DNA of 64,000 bases from CAWIVH01 sp963839475 (GTDB lineage Bacteria; Acidobacteriota; UBA6911). The translations under genes and the position numbers were made by a program. Below the pieces are notes generated by a model, which saw only the letters and a list, made by a program, of their open reading frames with translations, did not search any database and was not told the origin of the DNA. Each line of letters opens with the position of its first letter. Position 1 is the first letter of the stretch. This document shows, piece after piece, positions 45,801 through 53,632 of the stretch. The stretch covers positions 418,027-482,026 of the forward strand of contig CAWIVH010000012.1 in assembly GCA_963839475.1 (NCBI GenBank), given 5' to 3'.

Positions 45801-47016
45801 TGGAAAAGCCCTGTTAGCCAAGGTCCAGAATGAAAGTCTTAGCCCTCCCTGTTTGACCTTTCTGCTTGAGATGCTTCTCAAGCAGAAAGCCCCAGGGGCG
45901 AATGCGTTTGTCCGATCCCTTGTGCAAACACAGCACATCATAGACCCCGGATACCGCAACAGAGCGTTGACAGCAGCGCGCTGCCTTCTCTTCTCGTCCG
46001 ACGATGCCGGATGGTCCGAAATCTGGCCAACCATTCTTGCAGACGTTGCTTTCGGCCGCGACCTCATTGCGATGTCGGTAGACCCCGTTGAGGGTCAGAA
46101 TGCCCGCATTCCGAAGAAGTTATCAGAAGATCAGTTGGCAGATTTGTTCATTTGGGTTGCCAACGAATACCCGTACTCGGAAGATCCAAATATTAATGGA
46201 GCTGGCCCCGCAGGATCCAGGCAAGGTATTGCCTGGTGGAAGAACGCAATATTGCACGAGCTGATCGCACGTGGAAATTATTCTGCGGTGCATGCGATGC
46301 AGCGCATCGCTAGCGCATTGCCCCAGCTCGATTGGCTACGGTGGTCGGTATATCAGGCTCTGGAGAGTGCCCGGATTCAGACGTGGACACCCGCAAAACC
46401 ACAGGAGTTGGTGACCTATTTTCGCGATCAGGACAAACGACTTGTCCAAAACGGTAATCAGCTGCTCGAAGTCATCATTGAGTCTCTCGAAAGGATGGAA
46501 GCAAGGTTGCAGGGCGAAACTCCTGCCGCAATATATCTTTGGAATAAGATTGATCAAAAGCTCTATCGTCCCAAAGATGAGAACGAGCTTTCCGACTTCG
46601 TAAAGATCCATTTTGATTCTGATCTGAGGGATAGAGGAATCATCGTCAACCGTGAGGTCGAGATCCGCCGTGGGCAGGAAACTGATATCCGTGTAGATGC
46701 ACTTGTACGAAAGAACCAGGACATTTTTGATCAAGTCACGGTAATAATCGAGACAAAGGGATGCTGGCATCGAGAGCTAGAGGTCGCCATGGAAAGACAA
46801 CTTCTCGACCGCTACCTGAGGGAGAACCGGTGCCAATACGGACTATATCTTGTAGGATGGTTTTCTTCCGACAAATGGGACGACGGAGACTATAGAAAAA
46901 GGGTAGCGCCATCATACTCGATCGAGGAGGCGCGCCGTCGATTCGAAGACCAGGCTGCGCAAGTGCCGAGAAATAAGGAGATAATCCGGTCCTTCGTTTT
47001 GGATATCACCATCTGA
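42820..47016 (+). CDS. NACHT-type NTPase with C-terminal PD-(D/E)XK-like domain
   Basis: This is a 1398-residue protein. The NACHT core has Walker A LLGEPGIGKTT at 56-66 and Walker B LHLFLDSLDECL near 126. A winged-helix-like region and a long helical repeat section (about 400-1200, HEAT/armadillo-like) follow. The C-terminus has TDIRVDAL (Asp1289, Asp1293) and VIIETKGCWHRE (Glu1311, Lys1313), a PD-(D/E)XK pattern. Bacterial NACHT proteins are known antiviral sensors with attached effectors; here the effector would be a C-terminal nuclease. An earlier GTG at 42814 is in frame. Base composition looks more A+T-rich than the neighbours. Confidence 0.75.
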   Translation: MTKRSYGWKRFWCPRGGTFSLSDGGYLIDPDSEYGRLLHPGAVSFSEMQGSPCLMLLGEPGIGKTTAMASHYSLSVAEASKTGDAVRWVDLNSFQTDAMLVREIFESDDFQEWLNGTHRLHLFLDSLDECLLRIDCVTALLIKELNKCPIERLALRIACRTVDWPEGMEGALTHLWENQSVDPYELLPLRRLDVQEAARIEGVDPQAFLAEIEDKQAVPLAIKPITLAFLLNKYRKEKQLPTRQAMLYRDGCRLLCEELNQSRRDSRQIGSLTAEQRLMVAGRLAAVTTLGNRFAVWTGTDLGEIPESDVAAAELVGGSEEIDDNAFVISEAAILETLGTGLFSARGPHRLGWAHKTYAEFLAAFYLVNKRFSPKQILTILTHPGDPEANLIPQLHETAVWVAGMVPDVFNLIMEKEPEVLLKSDVAAADVSDRERLVDKLLISYDKGKLLDRDRNLRSQYRKLSCPTLAEQLRPYIRDTSKDVVARRAAIQMAYANEVKELQGDLLDIALDPQQSHDIRVNAAYSLVEMGDEEMRLRLKPLAEGTAGEDPDDELKGCGLSALWPSHLTAADVFSILSLPKRESLFGVYRRFLLHELPDKLKPEDLPIALDWILKNVQIHAFPYALEGLKDAIILKAWQSLEIPAVLDAFAITVLLLLKSDHEIISRFASRDNKQFLGGQEDRRLLVAKRVMQYIGHHEEENLFWLGYGQTSLINSADVPWIIDIMRGSKSDVIQSNLAKLVRIILDWRNPDHLDAIIVSSREIPALQREFDWFLNFVEFTSPRAEEMKNRYAEEQSWQQRPARPPLDPPPDERIITALNQCEPGAHLQFIQLTFDMTLEPNSTEYPPAFSSDLTDCPGWKNADPSIRARIIEAAKQYIFQVDPETASWLGSNTYPYKMLTGYKAFRLIFREAPMMLSVLTTATWQKWIGTLLTYPIYSDSPEEEFKKALLKVAYPHAADDLVNCVFILIDKANGKSEPPFELEVILGIWDDRLGKALLAKVQNESLSPPCLTFLLEMLLKQKAPGANAFVRSLVQTQHIIDPGYRNRALTAARCLLFSSDDAGWSEIWPTILADVAFGRDLIAMSVDPVEGQNARIPKKLSEDQLADLFIWVANEYPYSEDPNINGAGPAGSRQGIAWWKNAILHELIARGNYSAVHAMQRIASALPQLDWLRWSVYQALESARIQTWTPAKPQELVTYFRDQDKRLVQNGNQLLEVIIESLERMEARLQGETPAAIYLWNKIDQKLYRPKDENELSDFVKIHFDSDLRDRGIIVNREVEIRRGQETDIRVDALVRKNQDIFDQVTVIIETKGCWHRELEVAMERQLLDRYLRENRCQYGLYLVGWFSSDKWDDGDYRKRVAPSYSIEEARRRFEDQAAQVPRNKEIIRSFVLDITI

Positions 47017-47279
47017 GCTATGTGAAATAAGTGATTGATCTACTGCGCGGTTGAGAATCGAAGAAGCTGAGAGTCCAGAACAGCAATTGCCAAAACGGGT
47101 GGTTTTGCAGACAGGTGCTCCAAATTGTGCCAGGCCTGTCATGCGGGCTTTGTTCGAAAACCGAATGACGCATAAGCCTCAAGGTTCTGAGGTGTCTCCT
47201 ATCGGCTACAATGCCGATGCTTTCAGTTTGTGCTCGATCTCCGCTGTGTAACGCAATCCTGATTCTTGAGAGGGGCATC

Positions 47280-49583
47280 ATGCTCGATGAACGGATCAAA
47301 GAGAAACTTGTGGAGGGCTACAAGCGATTGCAGGAGGAGGGAAAACTCCTCTCGATGGCCCAACTTGAGGAGGCTTACCGGACCTTCCGCAGCCGGTTCG
47401 GACCTGAGCGGCTAGCCAATCTGGGCGGAGAAGCGTTGCTAAACCTGATGCATGCTCATGGCAACAAGGACAGCCTCGTATACTGGCTCGAATTCAAAGA
47501 TGACGAGGAGTTCCCGGACCATTTCGGAGGTATTGGCGGGGGAAGCGCCCTTAAGTTCGGAATCTTCCGCCGCAAGGAGACAGGTTCCTGGGCGACCGCC
47601 GACGAGAGCAACAATCCCAAAGACATAACCCTTGAAGAGGCAATCGCGTTCGCACAGCGGCACCGGGATGAGCTGCTCAAAGGCGTAGAGGTCCTAACGA
47701 AGCTCCCCCCCAAGGGCACGGACCAGGACTACCTGAATCTCCAAGAGGAATTGGACCGCATTGCCCCGAGCGTCAGCGATCTCGCATGGGGGCACAAGTA
47801 TTTCAGCCTCATCTTCCCTGAGAAACTCGATGATTATCACGTCGCGGATTTGCAGCGTTTTCACCTACTTAAGATGATGGTGCTGCCCCCCGAGGGCAGA
47901 GGCCGATACTTGTGCGCCGGCAGATTCGTGGCTGCCGCGGCCGAACTCGATATCCCCATGAATCATCTCACCACCGTCTTGAATCTCGTCAATCTCGCCA
48001 ACGGAAAGAAACATCGTTACTGGCGGGTCGGAACGAGCGATGGCACCAAGCCTCGGAATCGATGGAGCCTGATGCGGGATGAGAATTGCGTGGCCGTCGG
48101 ATGGCCGGACGTCGGCGACCTGTCAGCATTCGATGGGAGCAAGGAGTCCAGAGAGAAACTCCGCGGTTTGATGGCGGAAAAATACCCGAGCGTTGCCAGT
48201 CAGGTGGGGAACGCGACAGGCCAGCTCTTCAGCTTCGTCCAGACCATTCAGAAGGGTGACCTCGTGCTGGCCGCCGACGGAGCCACAGTGCTCGGGATCG
48301 CGAGGGTCGAAGGTGATTACCATTACGATGCCTCGTCCGATTTCCCGCATCGCCGTGATGTTGTCTGGCTTGCAAAAGAGGAATGGAAAATGCCAAACCC
48401 GGAAGGCCTCCAGACAACCGTTCGGGAGGTAAAGAAATACCCAGAAAACATTCTGGAGGTTACGCGGCGCGTCCTCGAAACGCCGCCCAAGACGCCAACG
48501 GATGGGCCACCGATCCACGTTCCAATCCGCCGACTTCCGGTGATTCCGGAACGAATCAACTCCGCTGTAGAACGCAAGGGGCAGGTCATCCTATACGGTC
48601 CCCCCGGGACCGGCAAGACCTACTGGGCGGAAGTGGCAGCGAGGGAGATCGTGGCCGTATGCGAGTTTGGGAAGACCTATCAAGAGCTCGACACTAAGCA
48701 AAGGGAGGTCATCATTGGAACCGGCAAGAATGAAGGTCAGGTCAGATTGTGTTGTTTTCACCCGGCCTATGGCTACGAGGATTTCATAGAGGGCTATCGT
48801 CCTCACTCTCCCCACGGGCAAGTCGTCTTCGATCTCGAGGATGGCATTTTCAAACGATTGTGCAGGGACGCGGAGCGATCAAGCGGGAAACGCTTCTTTT
48901 TGATCATTGACGAGATCAACCGTGGCGACATACCCCGGATTTTTGGAGAGCTTCTGACCATTTTGGAAAAGGACAAGCGCGAAAAGTCGATCCTCCTGCC
49001 AGTTAGCCGCGAATCCTTCCAAGTTCCCAAGAACGTTTTCCTGATCGGGACAATGAACACTGCCGACAGGTCTATCTCGTTGATAGATGCCGCCTTGCGC
49101 AGACGCTTTGCGTTTATAGAGTTGATGCCTGACAGTTCGCTGCTGGGGAACCAAAGTATTGCAGGACTCCCGCTGAGGCCCTGGTTTGAGGCTCTGAACA
49201 AGCGGGTCTGCGAGCACGTGGGACGCGATGCCCGCAACCTTCAAATCGGCCATTCATACCTTCTCTCCGGCGGACACCCTGTGAAGGATCTCGCGGCCTT
49301 CAAGAAAGCTATTCAAGACGACATCATTCCGCTACTGGAGGAGTACTGCTACGATAACCCGATCGCGCTGGAAAATATCCTTGGGAAAGGCCTATTCGAC
49401 TCGCGAGCGCAACGGGTTCGTCATGAGCTTTTCGATGTAGAGAACGAAGAAAAGCTCGTTCAGGCCTTAATAGAGCCCAGCCCTGAAATCTTGGGCTCGG
49501 CACCTGCGCTGAAGAGCATGACGAGTGAAGAAGAAAGCAGCGCTGAGGAAGGCGACTCCAGTGAAACCGACGCCACTAAGTGA
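47280..49583 (+). CDS. mcrB: McrB-like AAA+ GTPase with N-terminal PUA/EVE-like domain
   Basis: This 767-residue protein has the P-loop GPPGTGKTYW at 440, a Walker B LIIDEINRGDIPRIFGELL near 540 and the McrB signature MNTADRSISLIDAALRRRF. Its first 140 residues form a helical region. A section near 245-340 (YWRVGTSDGTK, FSFVQTIQKGDLVLAADGATVLGIARVEGDY) resembles EVE/PUA-type readers of modified bases. It would recognise modified DNA and drive cleavage with McrC. The start at 47280 follows GAGAGG; frames further upstream lack a ribosome site. Confidence 0.85.
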   Translation: MLDERIKEKLVEGYKRLQEEGKLLSMAQLEEAYRTFRSRFGPERLANLGGEALLNLMHAHGNKDSLVYWLEFKDDEEFPDHFGGIGGGSALKFGIFRRKETGSWATADESNNPKDITLEEAIAFAQRHRDELLKGVEVLTKLPPKGTDQDYLNLQEELDRIAPSVSDLAWGHKYFSLIFPEKLDDYHVADLQRFHLLKMMVLPPEGRGRYLCAGRFVAAAAELDIPMNHLTTVLNLVNLANGKKHRYWRVGTSDGTKPRNRWSLMRDENCVAVGWPDVGDLSAFDGSKESREKLRGLMAEKYPSVASQVGNATGQLFSFVQTIQKGDLVLAADGATVLGIARVEGDYHYDASSDFPHRRDVVWLAKEEWKMPNPEGLQTTVREVKKYPENILEVTRRVLETPPKTPTDGPPIHVPIRRLPVIPERINSAVERKGQVILYGPPGTGKTYWAEVAAREIVAVCEFGKTYQELDTKQREVIIGTGKNEGQVRLCCFHPAYGYEDFIEGYRPHSPHGQVVFDLEDGIFKRLCRDAERSSGKRFFLIIDEINRGDIPRIFGELLTILEKDKREKSILLPVSRESFQVPKNVFLIGTMNTADRSISLIDAALRRRFAFIELMPDSSLLGNQSIAGLPLRPWFEALNKRVCEHVGRDARNLQIGHSYLLSGGHPVKDLAAFKKAIQDDIIPLLEEYCYDNPIALENILGKGLFDSRAQRVRHELFDVENEEKLVQALIEPSPEILGSAPALKSMTSEEESSAEEGDSSETDATK

Positions 49584-50895
49584 AGGCTCCCCCATTCCGA
49601 TAACACTTAGCGAGTGGGACATACTCACACCGAAATCCTGCCCAGAACTGGAAGACCTGTTCCTTGACGGGGATGCTGCAACGCTCAAACTCGTGGAGGG
49701 ATTGTCCAATTCCGGATTGCTTCAAGTGACGGAACTGAGATCCGGCCTGATGATCAAGACATTTTCCTATGTGGGCCGGCTGAGATTGGGAAACCTGAAG
49801 ATTGCTATCAACCCCAAGATCGAGAGCAACCACCTCCTGGGTCTGCTTCGCTACGCATTTGGATTTCGGAACCTCCGTTTGGCCGCTAGAGTCGAGCAGA
49901 ACGTTGGGGCATCAGGCTTTGAGGATCTGCTGGTCAGCCAGCTCAACGCCGAGGTGAAAGAGCTCATCGCGAGAGGGCTCCGGCGGGCGTACCTGCGATC
50001 TGAAGATGACCTGGTTTCGCCAAGGGGCAAGATCGATATTCAAAAACTGGCAAACCGCATCGGTATCGTCAGCCCCAAACTGCCATGCTGCCATTACCCC
50101 AGGACCGAGGACATCATGCTGAACCGGGTTCTCGGGGCAGGATTGAAGTTGGCTGCTTCAGTTGCGGATGATTTGGGGTTGAAGCGGGAATCCAATCGAC
50201 TTGCGGACTTATTCGTGGACCGTGTTTCGCTGATTCGTCTCAATGCGTCGGTTCTCGATTCTCTTGAGCGTCAGATGAACCGGCTAACGGTCGCCTACGA
50301 ACCGGCCTTCTCAATCATCAGGCTGCTGTGCGAATCGCAAGGAGTCCTTTTCGAGGGAATCGGGGCTCCGATTCGCCTGCCTGGATTTCTCTTCGACATG
50401 AACCGATTCTTTCAGGCCCTGGTTTCGCGCTTCCTCAGGGAAAACCTCCCTGATTGGACTGTGAGAGATGAGTATCGCCTGACCGGAATGATGCGGTACG
50501 CGCCTGAGTTCAATCCACTGCATCGAACGTCGCCCAGCCCGCGGCCTGATTTTGCGGTCATGTCGGGGGAGAAAGTCGTCGCGATTCTCGACGCCAAATA
50601 CCGGGACCTCTGGGAGGAGAAACTGCCTCGCGAAATGCTGTATCAGCTGGCAGTCTATGCCATCTCGCGATCTGAGGGGAAGGCCATCATTCTATACCCG
50701 ACCGAGCATCCTGAAGCCCGAGAAGCCCGAATAGACGTTCACGACCCGATTTCGCGCCGAGAAATCGCCAGGGTATGGCTGCGACCCGTGATCCTGCCCC
50801 ACCTGGCACTACTGGTGATGACGCACCGCTCAGCAAAGACAGTTCGGGATTGCGCTTCATATGCCAAGTGGCTTGCATTCGGTTGTGGTGCCTAA
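49561..50895 (+). CDS. mcrC: McrC-like endonuclease subunit
   Basis: This 444-residue protein is the nuclease partner of McrB. The catalytic PD-(D/E)XK core is seen in RPDFAVMSGEKVVAILDAKYRDLW, with Asp344 and Lys346. The middle has McrC-type SPRGKIDIQKLAN. The start GTG at 49561 was chosen because GAGGAAGG lies 8 bases upstream; a GTG at 49525 is also in frame. It overlaps the mcrB end by over 20 bases, so the two are translated together. Together they would cut DNA that carries modified bases. Confidence 0.88.
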   Translation: MKPTPLSEGSPIPITLSEWDILTPKSCPELEDLFLDGDAATLKLVEGLSNSGLLQVTELRSGLMIKTFSYVGRLRLGNLKIAINPKIESNHLLGLLRYAFGFRNLRLAARVEQNVGASGFEDLLVSQLNAEVKELIARGLRRAYLRSEDDLVSPRGKIDIQKLANRIGIVSPKLPCCHYPRTEDIMLNRVLGAGLKLAASVADDLGLKRESNRLADLFVDRVSLIRLNASVLDSLERQMNRLTVAYEPAFSIIRLLCESQGVLFEGIGAPIRLPGFLFDMNRFFQALVSRFLRENLPDWTVRDEYRLTGMMRYAPEFNPLHRTSPSPRPDFAVMSGEKVVAILDAKYRDLWEEKLPREMLYQLAVYAISRSEGKAIILYPTEHPEAREARIDVHDPISRREIARVWLRPVILPHLALLVMTHRSAKTVRDCASYAKWLAFGCGA

Positions 50896-50922
50896 GGGAA
50901 TCTTCCGGCGGTCCCATCCCTT
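50894..50922 (+). terminator. Weak hairpin after mcrC
   Basis: Arms AAGGGA (50894-50899) and TCCCTT (50917-50922) pair perfectly over a 17-base loop, starting inside the mcrC stop codon. There is no T-run, so it may only mark the 3' end of the operon where rightward cargo meets the leftward late genes. Confidence 0.3.
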
Positions 50923-50980
50923 GAGGATGACTATCAAAGATTGTCGAAATGATGGCGTCGCCTGATGCGAGTCCGGAATT

Positions 50981-51106
50981 TCAGGCTACGGCGTCGTTGT
51001 CATCCGTACGGTTACAGTCATCCTTAAATTGGCGGGCGCTCCAGATGGTGGCGATTAACGACAGGGCGCAGAGAGGGAAGAAAGCCGCAAGAATCGGTCG
51101 TTTCAT
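50981..51106 (-). CDS. 41-residue single-pass membrane peptide
   Basis: This tiny gene starts with an ATG at 51106 preceded by GAGGTAACA, a good ribosome site, 7 bases after the stop of the neighbour gene. It codes for MKRPILAAFFPLCALSLIAT, a membrane helix that could also be a signal, and then a charged tail (WSARQFKDDCNRTDDND). It is the last gene of the late operon and could be a small membrane lysis or superinfection protein. No family is known to me. Confidence 0.55.
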   Translation of the reverse strand: MKRPILAAFFPLCALSLIATIWSARQFKDDCNRTDDNDAVA

Positions 51107-51113
51107 TGTTACC

Positions 51114-51398
51114 TCACGCCGTTTTGGTCGTTCCGAAAGTTCTCTGCCACAGGTTCGTGGCCTTCAGCGCCCGTAGGACACCTTCTGCAGCCTGGTCGAG
51201 GCCGGCTACGAATTCCGCCTCGTCGACGATGTCCCGGCCCAAAGCCAGCTCGCCGACGCCGATCGCGTTCTTCAGAAAATCCATGATAGCTGCCTTTTTG
51301 GTCTCCCCGGTCCCGGGACCGAAAACTGCCTGCAAGCCGAACATTTGAACAACGGCGTCCTTCAGGGCGCCGCCGATGCGTTTCAATAGGTTGATCAT
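51114..51398 (-). CDS. Hypothetical phage late protein
   Basis: This 94-residue protein has an amphipathic N-terminus (MINLLKRIGGALKDAVVQMFG) and a helical body (DFLKNAIGVGELALGRDIVD). It lies 7 bases before the tiny membrane gene and 9 bases after the coiled-coil membrane protein in the lysis region. The function is not recognised. Confidence 0.6.
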   Translation of the reverse strand: MINLLKRIGGALKDAVVQMFGLQAVFGPGTGETKKAAIMDFLKNAIGVGELALGRDIVDEAEFVAGLDQAAEGVLRALKATNLWQRTFGTTKTA

Positions 51399-51407
51399 AT
51401 TTTCTCC

Positions 51408-52130
51408 CTAGAAAAATGCCCGCGCGAGGGCGGACAGGATTTGACTCAGCAAAATAGCTTTCCTGTAGCGGGAACTGGTCGCGGCGATCCGCTCGACGTC
51501 GGCAGCGATCCGCGGCATCTGTTTGGACGCCTCCTCGAGGTTCGCCGCCACGTTGTCGGTGTGGTCCGCAATTTGGCTTGTTTCCGCCAGGATGGATTTG
51601 ATGGCGGGGTCTGACAGGATTGAATGAATGTCATTCCCGGCCTGAATGATCTGGGTGGTCGCCGCCTCGGCCGATTCTTGCGTGGCCGCGATGGCCTCAG
51701 TCGCGCCCGTAAGCACGCGCTTCGATTCCGGCAGCAGCTCCGCGTTTACTGACTTGTCCGTTGCCTGAATTGCCCTGTCGAGAGACGCCGTCGCATTTGA
51801 GAGGTTGTCGAGAACACCCATCGCACGGGGGATCACCTCGCGGTTGATGAGCCTGCCGGTGCCGTTGAAGACGGCAAGAGCCTGGATTCCGGCGTCAAGG
51901 GCTTTCTGGTTGCGCGGATCCATAAGCTGTCGTGTCTGGTGCTGCGAGTATTCCGAGACGGCGGCCGCCGTCTTTCTCAGTTCCTGGGCCACACCTGTGA
52001 TTTCAGCAGCCGCGGCTGTTGCAGATTGCGAGACTCTCCCGATCTCCCGGAATGCCAGGCCCGCCCCGACCAAGGCAAAAATGGCGGCGATCAGGCAGAG
52101 ACATTTCAGACAATCAATAAGGGTTCTCAT
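51408..52130 (-). CDS. Membrane-anchored coiled-coil protein of lysis region
   Basis: This 240-residue protein begins with a membrane helix (LIDCLKCLCLIAAIFALVGAGLAF) and is then almost wholly helical with Ala/Glu/Gln heptads (AATTQIIQAGNDIHSIL, ASKQMPRIAADVERIAATS). The start at 52130 overlaps the stop of the holin-like gene (ATGA); a longer frame upstream does not look coding. It may be a phage lysis-timing or membrane-partner protein. Confidence 0.65.
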   Translation of the reverse strand: MRTLIDCLKCLCLIAAIFALVGAGLAFREIGRVSQSATAAAAEITGVAQELRKTAAAVSEYSQHQTRQLMDPRNQKALDAGIQALAVFNGTGRLINREVIPRAMGVLDNLSNATASLDRAIQATDKSVNAELLPESKRVLTGATEAIAATQESAEAATTQIIQAGNDIHSILSDPAIKSILAETSQIADHTDNVAANLEEASKQMPRIAADVERIAATSSRYRKAILLSQILSALARAFF

Positions 52131-52336
52131 TTCCGTGGATCCTGATTGTCGGCGCCGCTCCCATTGCCGCTTCTTCTCAGAACTGCGCCCGTAATAAGAG
52201 CGATCAGAGCACCCGCGAACAGGTTCACCAGGTCGAACAGTTTTGGCTCGCGCACCCAGGCCCACAAAAGGAGCACAAAGACGATCAGAAGCCCGAGCAT
52301 CGTCTTGTCGTTGCGCATCCAGTCGTGCCAATCCAT
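52127..52336 (-). CDS. Holin-like small membrane protein
   Basis: This 69-residue protein has two hydrophobic stretches (MLGLLIVFVLLLWAWV and LVNLFAGALIALITGAVL) with a polar turn and a charged, hydrophilic tail. It follows the endolysin gene by 4 bases and overlaps the next gene (ATGA). Size, two helices and place beside the endolysin fit a holin that releases it to the cell wall. No family was named. Confidence 0.65.
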   Translation of the reverse strand: MDWHDWMRNDKTMLGLLIVFVLLLWAWVREPKLFDLVNLFAGALIALITGAVLRRSGNGSGADNQDPRK

Positions 52337-52340
52337 TTTT

Positions 52341-52859
52341 TCAGGCCTCCAGTTTCAGGTATTGCTCCGCAAATCGCAGGGCCGATGCGGCGTAGTCACC
52401 GTGCGCCGTCAGGCTATCGACATCGCGGCCCTGCTCGATCGCCTTGAGGACCCGGCCTTCGCCGGCGTTGTAGGCGGCGATCGATGCCCTTTCCAGGTCG
52501 TCGTTCGTGAGCCGGAAGCCGATGGTCCTGGCTGCGAGGAACGCCCGCTTGCGGCCAAGCACCCAGGCGCCCATTTCGATGTTCTTCGCGGCATCCTTCC
52601 AATCAGAGCCAGCGCAGAATTCGGGGAAGGAGCGGTCGTCAATCTGGCAGAGTCCGTGGCCGTGGCATCGGCCCTCCTTATCGCAGTCGCCGCGGCCCTC
52701 AGGGCCCTGGCGGTCGAGCAGATGAGAGAGGCCTCCGTTCGTCTCGCGCATGATGATCCCGGCGAGGACCTCCGGCCGATGGCGGTGCTTCAAGGCAGCG
52801 TCGGCGATCATCCCGCCATAGGTCTCCCTGATGAACCGCAGGATCTCAGTTTCGCTCAT
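52341..52859 (-). CDS. Phage endolysin (lysozyme-like transglycosylase)
   Basis: This 172-residue protein of the SLT/goose-lysozyme-like fold has the catalytic Glu in GIIMRETNGG at about 39. HGLCQIDDRSFPEF near 70 matches the second block, and IAAYNAGEGRVLKAI near 127 is the third, typical of lytic transglycosylases. There is no signal peptide, so a holin is needed for export. It overlaps the spanin-like gene by 14 bases. Confidence 0.85.
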   Translation of the reverse strand: MSETEILRFIRETYGGMIADAALKHRHRPEVLAGIIMRETNGGLSHLLDRQGPEGRGDCDKEGRCHGHGLCQIDDRSFPEFCAGSDWKDAAKNIEMGAWVLGRKRAFLAARTIGFRLTNDDLERASIAAYNAGEGRVLKAIEQGRDVDSLTAHGDYAASALRFAEQYLKLEA

Positions 52860-53148
52860 GGATCCTCTCAGTCAGGGCGTCGATACGCTCTTCGAGCCTG
52901 TCAATCTTCCGTTCGATCCGCTCCAGCCGCTCGTGCTCGTCGAGCTTGCGGCGGTCCTCGAGGACGCAGACCGCATGCGGCTGGCTGCTTGTAATGTGAC
53001 CGTCGCGCCACTCTTCGAGTGCACCGACCCGGTTCTTGAGTTCCCCGGTCAGGTTCTTTACGCGGTCGAGGAGGACGATTCCGGTCACGACAAGGATCGC
53101 AATTTCAATTAAGGCGCCGGCCGCGCCCTCAAGTATCAGTTTTCCCAT
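52846..53148 (-). CDS. Small membrane protein with coiled-coil (spanin/XhlA-like)
   Basis: This is a 100-residue protein with an N-terminal helix (IEIAILVVTGIVLLDRV) followed by a long coiled-coil tail (RLERIERKIDRLEERIDALTERIHERN). It lies next to the endolysin, overlapping its start by 14 bases. The architecture fits an inner-membrane spanin or XhlA-type lysis protein. A TTG one codon upstream is also in frame; the ATG at 53148 follows AGGTGG. Confidence 0.65.
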   Translation of the reverse strand: MGKLILEGAAGALIEIAILVVTGIVLLDRVKNLTGELKNRVGALEEWRDGHITSSQPHAVCVLEDRRKLDEHERLERIERKIDRLEERIDALTERIHERN

Positions 53149-53233
53149 CAACCCACCTTTCGCCTTTCAAGCACACCCCGGCCCTTCGCGTCCAGCCAGG
53201 CGCGAGCTCTCAGCCTTCCGGAATCCATCGCGA

Positions 53234-53632
53234 TTAATCGGAGAGGAGCAGGATGAATTCCGGCATGAAGCCCTGGTTTCGGTAAACGGGGGTGGGGGCC
53301 AACGACCAGTCCCGCATGAAGATCCCGGTCAGTTCCGAGACGAAGCTGCCGCAATATGCCCTGGCTGTCCCGCCTGGGGCGAGGCTTATCCCCTGCCTGA
53401 GTTCCACTTTCCGGGCATCCCGGAAAAGCCAGGGGTCGGAGCGGACAAATTCAAAGAGCCCCCTGGAGGCATAGGCCCCGTTTACTTCGACTGCAACGGC
53501 CGATATGAACTCCCGCTTGTGCACGCGGTCGGGATTCGGCGCGGTGTCGATGGTCTGTTTAATCTCGATCCGCTTCCCCTGAACCGCCGAGAACACCTTC
53601 GACTCGAAATACTCCCCACCCGATATGAACAC
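53234..53632 (-). CDS. Hypothetical phage late protein
   Basis: This is a 132-residue protein with no membrane helix, starting with GTG directly after the stop of the tail-type gene upstream. It contains RIEIKQTIDTAPNPDRVHKREF and ends with FILLLSD. It lies between the tail paralog array and the lysis genes. I do not recognise the family; a tail or head accessory role is likely from position. Confidence 0.55.
   Translation of the reverse strand: MFISGGEYFESKVFSAVQGKRIEIKQTIDTAPNPDRVHKREFISAVAVEVNGAYASRGLFEFVRSDPWLFRDARKVELRQGISLAPGGTARAYCGSFVSELTGIFMRDWSLAPTPVYRNQGFMPEFILLLSD

Noticed and set aside
53148..53228. 26-codon frame whose stop overlaps the spanin-like gene start
   Set aside because: The overlap is tidy, but there is no ribosome site and the peptide has no recognisable feature.
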